The notes under the pieces: model-generated
Database searches by the model: none
Told to the model about the DNA's origin: nothing
Seen by the model: the letters and a program-made list of their open reading frames with translations, nothing else
NCBI GenBank assembly: GCA_003868215.1
Contig: QWDQ01000015.1
Location: 248,001-312,000 of the forward strand
Direction of reading: 5' to 3'
Length of the DNA stretch: 64,000 bases
DNA from: Pseudophaeomoniella oleicola
Lineage: Eukaryota > Ascomycota > Eurotiomycetes > Phaeomoniellales > Phaeomoniellaceae
Program-made: the position numbers and the translations under genes
Shown here: in pieces, positions 1-10,854 of the stretch
How the letters are laid out: the number at the start of each line of letters is the position of its first letter
How positions within the stretch are numbered: position 1 is the stretch's first letter

Positions 1-807
1 AGGATCTTCTTACCCGCTCGCGCAATAGAAAATCTAATCCTCATGGCGACGCCTTTATGGGCTAATGTGATTCCAATGATATGGACCTATCGAGGTACAG
101 TCAGCACTATCTCACCATGAGGCAGCATAAAGCAGTAGCTACCTTTTCGTAGATGGCCAAATCTTTGTCGTCATGCATAGCGGGACTTGTACGAAATGTG
201 GCAATGGCCTCTCTCAACGGTCGCACAGAGTCCTCTCTCAGTAACTTGTAATGAGTCTCAAGGTAAGTTTGCTCATCGCGCCAAGGTCCACTGATTTTGT
301 TGTGTGCAGCGAAATCCTCAGAGCGTACTTGAGTCAACATCTCCTCTGCAGTGGGAACTTCACTTATTGCCTGACCGTTGTTGAAGCCGGTCGGGTTCTG
401 GTTTTCAAGTTGTTCGGAAATCTCAACATACTTGCTGATATTGCGATTCAATAGTGAAGCGACAGTATCTATGCTGGGTGGACCTGCTGGGATGTCTATT
501 GCAGACGTTCTGCTCAAATCTCCAGGATGGTGTTCATCTTGATTGTTGAATTCTGTACCAGACGACAATGAGTACTGAGGATTGCATAAGAGGGGCACAC
601 AGACGAGCTGTGAATCACCAAATGTAGTGGAAGATGAGCACAGGTACTTACGAGAATGCAAAACTTGATCAAAGGCAGATGTTCGAAGAGCTCTACTCGC
701 TGTCACATATACTATGTTAGCATGGTAGCTGGTGTAAGACGACCTTACTCACGTTGACCACGGCCCCTGCCATGGCTGCCGCTGCCACGGCCTCTGGCTC
801 TTCTCAT
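1..807 (-). CDS. NFX1-type zinc finger / ZNFX1-like RNA helicase, N-terminal part (runs off window start)
   Basis: Minus-strand gene whose 3' part lies outside the window. Proposed exons: 807-753, 699-652, 552-143 and 86-1. The 5' exon encodes an Arg-Gly-rich leader (MRRARGRGSGSHGRGRGQ). The body contains the hallmark segment of ZNFX1-like proteins: WRDEQTYLETHYKLLREDSV followed by RPLREAI. After the last intron the protein continues as EKVHIIGITLAHKGVAMRIS and ends at the window edge in ARAGKKI. This block precedes the superfamily 1 helicase core in the family, so the helicase and NF-X1 fingers should lie beyond position 1. The intron 651-553 (99 nt) is optional because the frame is open through it, but the reading inside it is odd. 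The family acts with small-RNA and heterochromatin machinery in other eukaryotes; that role here is inferred. Family assignment is good; start and second intron are less sure. Confidence 0.75.
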
Positions 808-1923
808 AGTGGGCAGAAACCCGGGGTATCTAGAGCTTGCTCTGCGATGACCACGAGGAACGATGGGATTGTTTGTTGAATTGAACAATATTAGGAGAAT
901 GATGGTATGTGGTTAATTATCAAGGAAATTTTGGAAAATGTCAAAGGTTTGACGGGGTAACGTTGGAGAGTAAAATAGAAAGGAGCAAGAGCCGAAAGCA
1001 AGACGCGTGTTGTGAATTTGTGCACTCGTTGTCAGTGCACAGTGGCCACGTCAATAAAATCGACATTTGGTGATTGCATTCGAGCTCGCTTGCAGTATGT
1101 ACGTAGGTACGTACATACGGTTGGCAAGAACTATGCGCGCCTTGAATGGCGTTTCTAGTGTGATCCAAGGCTCTGTCTCTCTGGTCACAGGGGGTCGTTC
1201 CAACCATGAAGACCTAGCCACAGGGTTGTATTGCTGCACTCAAATCATTGGTTACTGAACGTGGATATGAGCTTTCCCATGCTTACAGACTACGCTGCAG
1301 TTGACCACATGGTCTGAGGGAGAGGATCATTTCGAACCCCGATTGAGCTATACCAACGACTGCTGAGCTTCCACAATCTGAGCGTTCCCCTGAATCTAGA
1401 AACTGATATCATGGTCAAGGCTAATGGTGTGGTACGCTCCGTCGATAGAAAGCGAGAATCAGAAGGTGCCATTGAACATTTGCCGGTCAACATGGAGCAT
1501 GATGAGGCCATCACAGGAGTGATCTATCATTTTGCAGAAAGTGAGGATGGTCAAAACTCCATTTGCCCAGACAATCTCCTGTCAGTTAATGACCGCTAAG
1601 GATCAGGCCCCTAATTTGTATTTGCGACGTGTACACAGTTCAATATAAGCCATCAATATCATGACTGTTGTCGTCGGAGTTGAATTGCAAACCTTACTCG
1701 ATTTGGAACATTTAAAGTGCGTGGAATTTGCGTTCTTATATAATAACTCCCCATATTAAAGAAAGCTCAAGGGTCCATGGAACCTGGGGTTATTGCGACA
1801 GCACATACGAATAGATATCATTGCCTGCCTCTGAGTGCATGTTTGAATAGGAGTGATACTTGTATGACTCGATAGGCGGAAGGTCGTCAGAGTTGGCGAG
1901 TTTTCCCTGCTGCCCTGTCAGCC
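808..1923. other. Divergent intergenic region between ZNFX1-like gene and SPT8
   Basis: No convincing gene. Short open frames occur on both strands but overlap one another and show no family resemblance. It must hold the two divergent promoters. A short inverted repeat, TACGTAGGTACGTACATACG, lies near 1100. Confidence 0.5.
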
Positions 1924-3977
1924 ATGCCATCCGACGATGAAGATGATAGAGGTCCAGGTAAGGGATCCATGTCATCGCCATGACTGTGTTGACAAGCTCC
2001 CCCTGCAGGTTCCGAGGCCGAGGACTCCGATAACGACAACGACAACGATAACGAGAATGAGGACGAGGCAATGGGAGATGATCTGGACGCGGATGCGGTG
2101 GACGACAACGACGACGCGGAAAGTTCTTCAAGTTCAAGCGATGAATCCGACACTGCGAAGAATGAAGGTTCCCAGGCGAATGTAGGGGGCTCAGGGCTTG
2201 GCTCTACTGACGGCGCCGACAATGAGGATGTATCATACCCTGGAATTCCATCTGTAAGACCCGAAGCCTTGAATGCGACCAGCTACGATATTGTTCCTAC
2301 AATCGCAGCGCCGCAAGCGACCTCTATCAACACGGTCACAGCCACCGCCGATATGAGATGGGTATTTAGTGGTGGTTCTGATGGCTATATAAGAAAGTAC
2401 AATTGGGTCGACACTGTTAACGGCAAGCTTATGCTCACGGTCGCACAGAAGCATCCGTTTGTGGACAGTGTACAGAAGGCCGGGGTAATGATGGCCTATT
2501 GGGAGAACTGGGATAACATAGAGCGAGATGATAGTCGACCTATATCTGCAGTCTATTCTCTGGCTGCTCAGAGGCAAGGCCTATGGCTTCTGGCTGGGAC
2601 TGAATCCGGCGGTATTCGCTTGCAATCCATCAGACACGACGAAAGCAAAGAGATTGCGCTCCTGCAGAAACATACATCCGCAGTATCGGTCTTACAGCTT
2701 TCTCCCGATGAACAGAGCCTATTATCTGGCAGCTGGGACAAGACCGTCAACGACTGGGATCTCAACACAGGGAAGGTTAAGTCGACATTTGGTTCTAGCG
2801 CTGGTCAGATATCGGCCGTTGAATTTAGACCGGAGTCTGCTCTCCCTGTACCTCATGAATCAGGCGAGACACAGCTTACCAATGGCACGCTTTCAACCAA
2901 CGTGAACCCGAGGGATACAGTGGCTAACTCAACAAATGGCGCGGGCAGTAAAGAGCCTAGTCGTCCTGGGGCAGATGCTGTTGGCTCCCCAACAGATTCT
3001 CTGTTTGGTGGCGATGATGCGGATGATGATCTATTCGGCGATGCGGGGGGTTCTGTGGCTAATGGCACATCACTGAGAGATGCTTTTGGAGAAGACGATG
3101 ATGAATTCTCCAGAGCTATCGCCCATGGTCCACGGCCGGAGGAAGAGACTGCCACAGGAGATGTTGAGATGAGTGGTATAGGGGATAAGCTGCAGCCTGT
3201 TCAGCCGCCGCCCGAGTCTTCGGCTTCTGTACATCCCCCAGAGGCACAAGCGAACGGCGAGCAAAGGACACATACGGAGGGCAGCAACGATAAGCCCATG
3301 ACCAACGGCCTCCCTCATGCGCACGACCTAGAGTTTTACGCTTCTAGAACAAATGGCAATACGAATGATCAGACGGCGGAAGGCCCTAAGTCAGATTCCA
3401 CTTTCCTCGCATCTTCGATTGACGGCACCATCCGGGTATGGGACCGTCGACAGCCGAACCCGATAGCCAAAATCGTGCCTCGCAATACACCACCATGGTG
3501 TATGAATGCATGTTGGTCGCCGGACGGTAACATGATCTACGCTGGCCGTAGAAACGGCACAGTCGAAGAATTCAGCCTGCACAAAGGGCTGCGGTCCCCT
3601 GAGCGCGTCTTCAGATTTCCCCAGGGCAGCGGGGCCGTCACATCTGTCAAAGCCATGCCCAACGGCAAGCATCTTATATGGTAACAAATCCCGCAACCCC
3701 TCCTTTTTTTGTCTTTTTCATGAAAATCTCCGAAACTGACATTTCCTCTACCCTCAGCGCTTCATACGATATCCTTCGTCTATATGACCTGAAAGATTCG
3801 CCCTCATCCAGGTCGACCGTCCCATTCTTAATCGTCCCCGGACACAGAACCGGCGTCGTTTCGCAGTTGTACATTGATCCTACATGTCGATATATGATAT
3901 CTACCGGAGGTAATAGAGGTTGGGAAGGTTTATCTACTGAAGTTCTACTGGGATATGAAATCGGTTGTCTTTCTTGA
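1924..3977 (+). CDS. SPT8: SAGA complex subunit Spt8 (WD40 repeat protein)
   Basis: Exons 1924-1957, 2009-3680 and 3758-3977 join in frame to a 641-residue protein. The start MPSDDEDDRGPG leads into an acidic, Asn/Asp/Ser-rich tail of about 80 residues, as in fungal Spt8. The typical first WD region follows (YDIVPTIAAPQ, SGGSDGYIRKYNW, then HPFVDSVQKAGVMMAYWENW). Further WD repeats include SGSWDKTVNDWDL and SSIDGTIRVWDRR. A long low-complexity acidic insert with DSLFGG/DDLFGD motifs separates the middle and last repeats. The last exon closes with GNRGWEGLSTEVLLGYEI, conserved at Spt8 C termini. In yeast Spt8 bridges SAGA to TBP; nuclear coactivator function is inferred from the family. The splice at 3680/3758 restores CASYDILRLYDL. 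Confidence 0.93.
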
Positions 3978-4886
3978 AAATAATGCTAAAAAGTAAAATT
4001 TCGAAAACCCAGAACAAAGGAAATGAAAGGAAAACAAAAAGAAGAAGGAGAGGAAGGAGAGAATCTAATCTATCTCAATGCATTTCATGACGATAATGGG
4101 AAATGGGAGAGAAGAAAGGGATTTGGGGCTTATCATCATCTGCTTTTCAAAAACAAAATTCGGTGGCAGGCAGGCAGGCAGGCAGGCAGGCATATTTATA
4201 CCCCAGCGTTGTTTTTTTCACAGCGGTATGTATGTACGTATAGTTGAATCTAACAATCAAATCTACTAATGCACGGAAACAAAGGACCAAACATGTCTCC
4301 ATTTACGGCGATGACATGACGGGAAGGAGGATGGATGAAGTTTCTTCTGATGGGTAGGGAGCATAGTAGTACCTGCTACCTGATCGAGGGGCAAATAAAG
4401 TGATGGTATTTCAATATGAGAAAAAGGAAGAGATTATGTCGTATGGATTGCAGCTACGTCGTCGGGGAGGTTCTTTGACGCTGCTACGAATACGTACGCA
4501 GGTACATTGTGAGTGCGTAACTAGTTGGATGAATGTTTACGTTGCGTGGGAGTACAATGTAGGATCATGCTTAGAAAAGCATTGGGGACTTTAAAGTTGT
4601 TTTTCCATCTCATCTTGATACAACCCCCGTGGCCTAAGGTAGGAGAGGTGAATTCAGGAACGTCGATAAATTGATATCCAATTACTTCTACGCACCAACT
4701 TTCCCACGGGCTAGCTTGCTTGGTGCTCATCGAACACACATTTTCTTCCACTGGATTTTGGAACGTTTCGTGCCCAACAGGAGTTGCCTAAATATCAGAG
4801 GTCAGAAGATCTTTCAGCTGTGGCAATTGGACCGTTGTCCAAAAACCAAGGCCTGCAACTACCGTGAGATTGTCAAGAGCTTCAGT
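3978..4886. other. Intergenic region SPT8 - DUF7918 gene
   Basis: No gene recognised. It contains the SPT8 3' region, a GGCA microsatellite and the leader of the next gene. An open frame runs from 4671 into the next gene, but residues before 4887 do not resemble the family. Confidence 0.5.
4165..4192. repeat. (GGCA)7 microsatellite
   Basis: Seven perfect tandem copies of GGCA in the 3' flank of SPT8, outside any coding exon. Confidence 0.95.
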
Positions 4887-6018
4887 ATGCCCAGATACAA
4901 AGGTCTCGATGTGAACGTGACCACGGCGGATGGCGTTCCTCTAAGCGAATATGGCTACCAGAGCTTTCCCCGGGCGAACACTATATCTTGTCACGTTGAG
5001 GCACAGGCGGGTGTCCGATTCTGCATCAGCCTCACACCTCAGCGTACCTTCTTCTCGAAACTTGATAATGCTGGCAGTCGATCCAGTGAGTCTGATACCG
5101 CGACACATAGCTTGAGCCAGGCACTCGCAGATCAACTAGTGCTTGCAGACGTGACCGATGTCGGAAAAGCAACGAGACAATATGCAGCATCCGATGACTT
5201 GGGAGACCGTGCGTCTCGCGAAGAATCTGACCGATGTCCTCCTTTCGATCTGCTAGCGTGGGTATACATCGATGGTCGGCCAAAAGCGGAGAACGGAACT
5301 GTTGTGCACCTTGACCCACATCATCGCAGATATAGGGCCACTGATGTAATTAGGGGACGTTGGGTTGACGAAGGGAACGGTATCTTTGCGCAAAGGGCCT
5401 GGGTATTCGCAGACATCGGCGTTGACACCATTGAGCACTTGCTTGGAGAACTCAAGACGGAGGAGAAGGCAACGCTGGCGGAAGAAGATGTGGATCTTGA
5501 TAGCCCTCTCGACCGTAAGTCTGCTCCAAAGCGTGTCGGCAAGATCGTGGTGGAGGTAAAGAGAGTCATCGAGAAGGGCGAACGAGCGGGGTTCAAACCA
5601 AGATTCAGGGCAGGAGAGGAAGAAGCGGCCGAACGAGCGGATTCACCGACGGACGTTACACACACGACAAGGTCAGCGCAGTTTTCTGTCTATGCGAGCC
5701 CTGACGTGCTAATCGTGAAACAGGATTGAAGATCATAACTGCGAGAAGACCTACAACATCACTGCCCTCTACGTCCGACCATACGATGCGAGCGAAGGTG
5801 TTTTTGCGAGATTTGAGTTCAACTATATCAGCAGATCAAAACTGCTTGCCCTGAACATGATGACTAAAGAAGGGAAGGCGACGACCCGAAAAGAATGGAC
5901 AATTAAGACAGACACATCGATAATTGGTAACAAGAGATTGGGAAACCCAGAGCCCGACGAAAACCTGCGCTCCAATCGATCACTTACCTCAAGAGATTTC
6001 AGTCAGCAGAGAGAGTAG
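4887..6018 (+). CDS. DUF7918 family fungal protein
   Basis: Exons 4887-5671 and 5724-6018 give a 359-residue protein; the junction reads HTT-R-IEDHNCEKTY. The N-terminal half has the family pattern: VTTADGVPLSEYGYQS, NTISCHVEAQAG, then FDLLAWVYIDGR, DPHHRRY and RAWVFADIG. The second exon supplies ITALYVRPYDASEGVFARFE. The tail is charged and disordered. No signal peptide or membrane helix is visible. Many Pezizomycotina genomes carry several copies of this family and no biochemical role is established. I chose the ATG at 4887 because similarity to the family starts there; an upstream in-frame ATG at 4671 would add 72 residues of unlikely sequence. Confidence 0.75.
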
Positions 6019-6891
6019 TCATCGTAGACATCAAAAGCGCAGAGGATTTGTGGCTCTACCAGGGAACACGTTCGACATTGTCGGCGAAACGAAGCGATAG
6101 AATCATAGCACATCGCAAGAGCGGATTTCGAGAACTTATCCAGAGCCGTGGCTGATACGACGTGGTCAGGCGAAGAACCGTGTGTTCCAAGCTATTTTGT
6201 ATATGTTGGCTCCATTGACAGTCAATCTAGCGGTTCAATGGGCATTAACATCTTTGAGTATGAGCTTGCAGTACGTCGTGACATTCTCAGATCGGAGCAC
6301 TAGCGTTCATATCGCCAGGCCAGGCCAGGCCAGATAGTCAGAGAACATAGGCAGAGACAGAGCCAAAGAGCTTTTTAATCATCGTCAATACATTGGAGGG
6401 ATTGTCCAGCAGATCATTGCACCATCCACCATAGCCACCAAATGGTGACAAGGCGAACGCTGCACCCAAGATCAGCCCGTGTATTTATTCTCCATTCCGA
6501 CTGACGATTTCCGTACATCATGGATCGACACTCTATGATAGAGATGGACCTCGTAGGAATGCTTTTATTGGGAATGTTGGTTTTTATGCGTTGTATTTTT
6601 TGGATGAAGAAAAGGAAAAGAAATTCCAAATTCTCGCGATGTAAAAATTATTTTTGATATTCGAAGAGACGGGTTCGCCTCGCCTTCCTAATTGGGAGAG
6701 GACGCATTCGACATGGTCGGAGCGTCACATGCTATCAAACGCCCTCAAACGTAATTGGGTAATTAGGTATGCGAGATTCTTCATAGATCTGGATCCCTCT
6801 CCCACAACCCAACATGAAGGAGCGTTGACCGACCTTTCGACTACATGCATCACCATCCCACAGAGGAGATACAAGGCCATTTCGTTTCAAA
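6019..6891. other. Intergenic region before the lipase gene
   Basis: No gene seen. It contains a short (CCAGG)n run at 6315-6333. The stretch just before 6892 is the probable promoter and leader of the lipase gene. Confidence 0.5.
6315..6333. repeat. (CCAGG)n short tandem repeat
   Basis: Almost four perfect copies of CCAGG in non-coding DNA. Confidence 0.9.
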
Positions 6892-8881
6892 ATGGCTCGA
6901 GTCCCCTTCATTGGACGTCTCCATTGGTGAGTGTACTGTCTTGATGTGCTCTCTTCGCACTACTCCTTGAGGGGCTTCCCCAACTTCCCTGACCATCAAC
7001 TGACAGATGATCTCTTAGGCGTGAATACTTAGCTTTGTTTGCTTCTTTGATTCTCATCTTCCTGGAAAACCTCACCTCCCTGATAACTATCGCTCTGCGT
7101 AAGTTGTTGCCGCTCAATGAATACTACACTTGCTGATATGGAAGGCAGCACAACCCATCATACAACTCTGCTATAACCAATCGAAGCGACTATTCAACCG
7201 GCTTTCGTCGCCAAGCTCACAGAAGGCTCGGTCGAAGAGAAGAAGGATTGCGACCTCGATTGCGGCTGCCGCAGACTTCAACGATCTATGTCGCCTATGG
7301 GGCTACTATGCCGAGGAGCATGTAGTTCAGACAAAAGATGGATACCTTTTGGGTCTCCATAGGCTGCCTTACAAGAAGGGGGAGTCAGCCGATGACGTGA
7401 GAGTCAATGCCGGACCTGAAAGCATTCCAAAGCCGGTGGTCTATTTGCACCACGGGCTGCTAATGAATAGCGAAGTATGGGTAAGCATCACCGAGGAGGA
7501 AAGGAATCTACCGTTTGCACTAGCGGAAAGAGGATATGATGTGTGGCTGGGCAACAACAGAGGAAACAAGTACAGTAAGAAGTCTACTAGGTTCTCGCCG
7601 ACATCTACCGAGTTCTGGAATTTCTCGATCGACCAATTCGCATTCCACGATATCCCCGACAGTATTGACTATATACTATCGACGACGTCACAGCCTTCGC
7701 TTGCTTATATTGGCTTCTCGCAGGGCACTGCCCAGGCATTCGCAACATTGTCTATCCACCCCACACTTAACGATAAAGTCAATTGTTTTATCGCTTTGGC
7801 CCCCGCAATGTCTCCGGCAGGTCTTAGCAATGGCATCGTCGATGCTCTCGTTAAAACCTCACCTGACATCCTGTTCCTAGCTTTTGGGCGGAAGGCGATA
7901 CTATCTTCGACGACTATGTGGCAGGCCATCCTCTATCCGCCAATCTTCGTTCGCCTCATCGATGTGTCAATGACGTTCTTGTTCAATTGGAGCGGTCGTA
8001 ACATCAGCTCACACCAAAAGCTTGCTGCATACCCCCATCTGTACAGTTTCACCAGTACGAAGAGTGTTGTTCATTGGTTTCAAATCATTCGAAACAAGAG
8101 CTTTCAAATGTATGATGACGATACGTCAAACGCTATGTCAATAGGTGCAAGCAACTATTATTACAAGGTCGCTAGGTTTCCCACCAAAAACATCAAAACA
8201 CCAATTGTCCTCATTTATGGTGGTAGCGATTCGCTTGTTGACATCAACGTCATGCTTAGAGAACTTCCCCGGCATACCTACGCCCAAGAAATCAAGCACT
8301 TTGAGCATCTTGACTTCCTCTGGGCTCAAGATGTAGACAAGCTCGTCTTTCCCCACGTGTTTGATGCCTTGGGATACTATTCCAACGCTGCGCAAGTATA
8401 TAATCAGGTCAAACCTCAGGTTCTTCAGTTGGCGAAATCAGCTCATCGCCGCGCTCCCAGCTACACGAGCAGTCCAACAAGCCCAACGAGTCCAACAAGT
8501 CCAAATCATGATGATGATTTCTTTGACTATGATAATATCCCAGATTCTCGCTCTCCTATGCGCAAAAGTTATGCTCAAGTCGCCAGGGAAAGGCAATATG
8601 GCAACGCTCCAGTGAGGACTATATCCACAGAGGATGGTGTCATAAAGACACCAATATTATCTCAAAATGGGGTACCGTCTCGAAAGGAGAACGATCGACC
8701 ACATTCTGCACCCACAGAGCGAGTACCAAGCGATGGTGAAGGAAGTGGTCGAGAACCAAGTACCAACGGAGGATCTGTCAGTGGATCAACCCACGCTCCA
8801 AATATCGGACTCGGTGGTATATCCCTAGGAAAGAGCAGACCCGTCTTAGGCACTGAGTCAGATGGAGAGGCCAAAAATTAG
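6892..8881 (+). CDS. Membrane-anchored sterol esterase / triglyceride lipase (Tgl1/Yeh-like, AB-hydrolase)
   Basis: Exons 6892-6926, 7019-7098 and 7149-8881 give 615 residues. The first two short exons encode MARVPFIGRLHW and a hydrophobic helix around residues 16-37 (YLALFASLILIFLENL), so the enzyme is probably anchored in lipid droplets or another membrane. The lipase N-terminal domain follows (WGYYAEEHVVQTKDGYLLGL), then the oxyanion region HHGLLMNSEVW and the WLGNNRGNKYS motif. The catalytic triad is visible: Ser229 in GFSQG, Asp399 in GGSDSLVD and His425 in HLDFLW. After about residue 460 the tail is disordered, with repeated SPT units and Asp runs. Yeast Tgl1, Yeh1 and Yeh2 hydrolyse steryl esters; substrate preference here is inferred. 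Confidence 0.92.
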
Positions 8882-9333
8882 TGGAAGGAATCTTTAGACA
8901 AAAAGGAAGGCGCCCATCGATTTGCGATTTTCAACGCCTGTGGTCCTAGACTGGACTACGATCCGTTACTATCATGACGTATATGACGATACCAACATGC
9001 GGAAGCAAGCGATCAAAAAATTTTGCACAACAAAAAAGGGGATTAAAACAGCGCTGTCAACTCTACTTCATCTGCCTTTTTCTCTCATTCAGTAGTATAG
9101 ATTTTCTACATAGGAAAAGTACTTATTTACGTTGGGGTATCTCATATCATAAAGTACCTACCTATCTACCACCCGCCCACTTGATTCCTTGTATCTTGTA
9201 TCTTATCTCTTGTACCTTATTCCTCTTCATCTTTCTCATCATCATCATCATCAAAGTCCCCTCCCCTATCCTGCCTAGGCACCTATCTCCGTTGATCCGA
9301 TCCGATCTGTGTACCTAGGTCTTTATCTCTTCC

Positions 9334-9360
9334 CAGCTCCAGCTCCAGCTCCAGCTCCAG
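9334..9360. repeat. (CAGCTC)4 hexanucleotide repeat
   Basis: Four perfect copies plus a partial fifth in the convergent intergenic region. Confidence 0.95.
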
Positions 9361-9566
9361 AAACCCACGACGCGCCGTGCTTGCGCGCAATTCTCTATCT
9401 ATCTATCTCTCTGTTGTTTCCGTCTGTTTGTTTGTCCCTTCGTGTCTATCTGTTTCGTCGTCGTAAACCCTTTCGTTTGTATGGTTTGTTGGTTGTTGTA
9501 ATACCGACCGATGTTGATATTGATATTGATATGTTTCATGTTTTAAGCGTGGAGGGGGGGGAGGGG

Positions 9567-9580
9567 GTGTGTGTGTGTGT
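9567..9580. repeat. (GT)7 microsatellite
   Basis: Seven GT units directly after a G-rich run. Confidence 0.9.
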
Positions 9581-9602
9581 GGTTTCGAGAGGGAGGGAAG
9601 AT

Positions 9603-9630
9603 GGAGGAGGAGGAGGAGGAGGAGGAGGAG
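9603..9630. repeat. (GGA)n microsatellite
   Basis: About nine GGA units, purine-only on the plus strand. Confidence 0.95.
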
Positions 9631-10854
9631 AAGGGAACATCTTCATACCTCTTTCTCACTCGTTCACTCAATCACTCGATCAAACAAACAGCCATAGACA
9701 GAAACTTTTTTTATGAGTAGTAAAAGAACCTTCGGTTTCCTTGTTTCTCTCTATCTATCTACCTTAGCTAGCTACCTTTGCTTCATCTCTCTTTGTGTTT
9801 GTCTCTCTCTGCAGTAACTTTCCTAGATTGACGACAAGAACAAGAGAAGAAGAAGAAGGAAGAACAGATGTAAAGACAAGACGTAAAGACCCGACCCGAT
9901 CCTTCCAAAAACTACTTTCTTTTCTGTTTTGATCACTAAGCACTTTCTTTGTGATGATGAAAGTCCCTCCCTGCCAAACCCTCAGTGATATTTCCCAGTG
10001 ATACCGTTGCTTTTCTTCGTTGGCAGTCGTTCGTATCGTTATGTAGTCGTGACAGATCGTTGAAGTGGGAAGAGAAAAAAGCAAAAGCAAGGACGAAAAC
10101 AGGCTTTTGTTTGGCTTGTTGGTGGTTTGTTGAAGAACCTGACCAACACCATGTTTTCGTTGGATGTTTCTTTAGAAAGAAAACATTCCAACTGAAGTGT
10201 TGACAAGTTGTTTGTTGGCTGGTTGGTCATTGTTGAAATGAACCGAAAGAAAAGAATAGAGATACAAAACAATGGGTCTGAACGCGTGATGGTGAAAGAC
10301 CGTGGAGGTTTCTTCTCCTTTCTGTCGAAGGAGTGGCTCCGAATGGGTAGGGGTCTTGAGGAGCGGGAGATTAGGGGAAGACAGGAGATGGCGACAAGAA
10401 TCGGATCTCATGGAAGGGGGAAGGTACATGCAGCACATTGAAGTAGCAGAACAAAAAAGAAGACATTTTTCCCCTTCCTGCATCCAGTCGTGCCAGAGGA
10501 AATCGTAGAACAAGAAAGCAAGAAATAAAGAACAAACAACAGACGGTGGAAAGTACAGGCATTGAGGGTAGAAATGAAACAGAAAGCGAAGTAAAGAGGC
10601 CGCGTTGATCAGCACAGTCCAACAGAGGAAGCACAGGATCATGTTCAGCAAGCACCCTTTTCCGCTCCAGATTTCCCTCCCTCATTGGACTCCCAGGCTT
10701 ATCCAGGAGTTGTAGAGACATTGGCTCCAACTCAGAGATAAAAGAACAGAACCAATAAGAGAAAAGTCGACGGTCATCCAGATTTACCAACTCTTCCAAC
10801 GTGGTGATGGTAGAGCGAAAAGTAAGCCAAGGAAGTAATATGGTTATGTCATAT

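Larger units (their letters stand above)
8882..10854. other. 2 kb convergent intergenic region rich in simple repeats
   Basis: Lies between the 3' ends of two convergent genes. It holds pyrimidine-rich plus-strand tracts, ACCTAGGT motifs (9312-9320) and several microsatellites. Open frames on both strands are low-complexity shadows. No gene recognised. Confidence 0.5.

Noticed and set aside
1325-1345. TTCGAACCCCG resembling a tRNA T-loop
   Set aside because: The flanking bases do not form a T-stem, and no anticodon or acceptor stem fits on either strand.
4671-4886. N-terminal extension of the DUF7918 protein
   Set aside because: The frame is open but similarity begins at the internal ATG at 4887.
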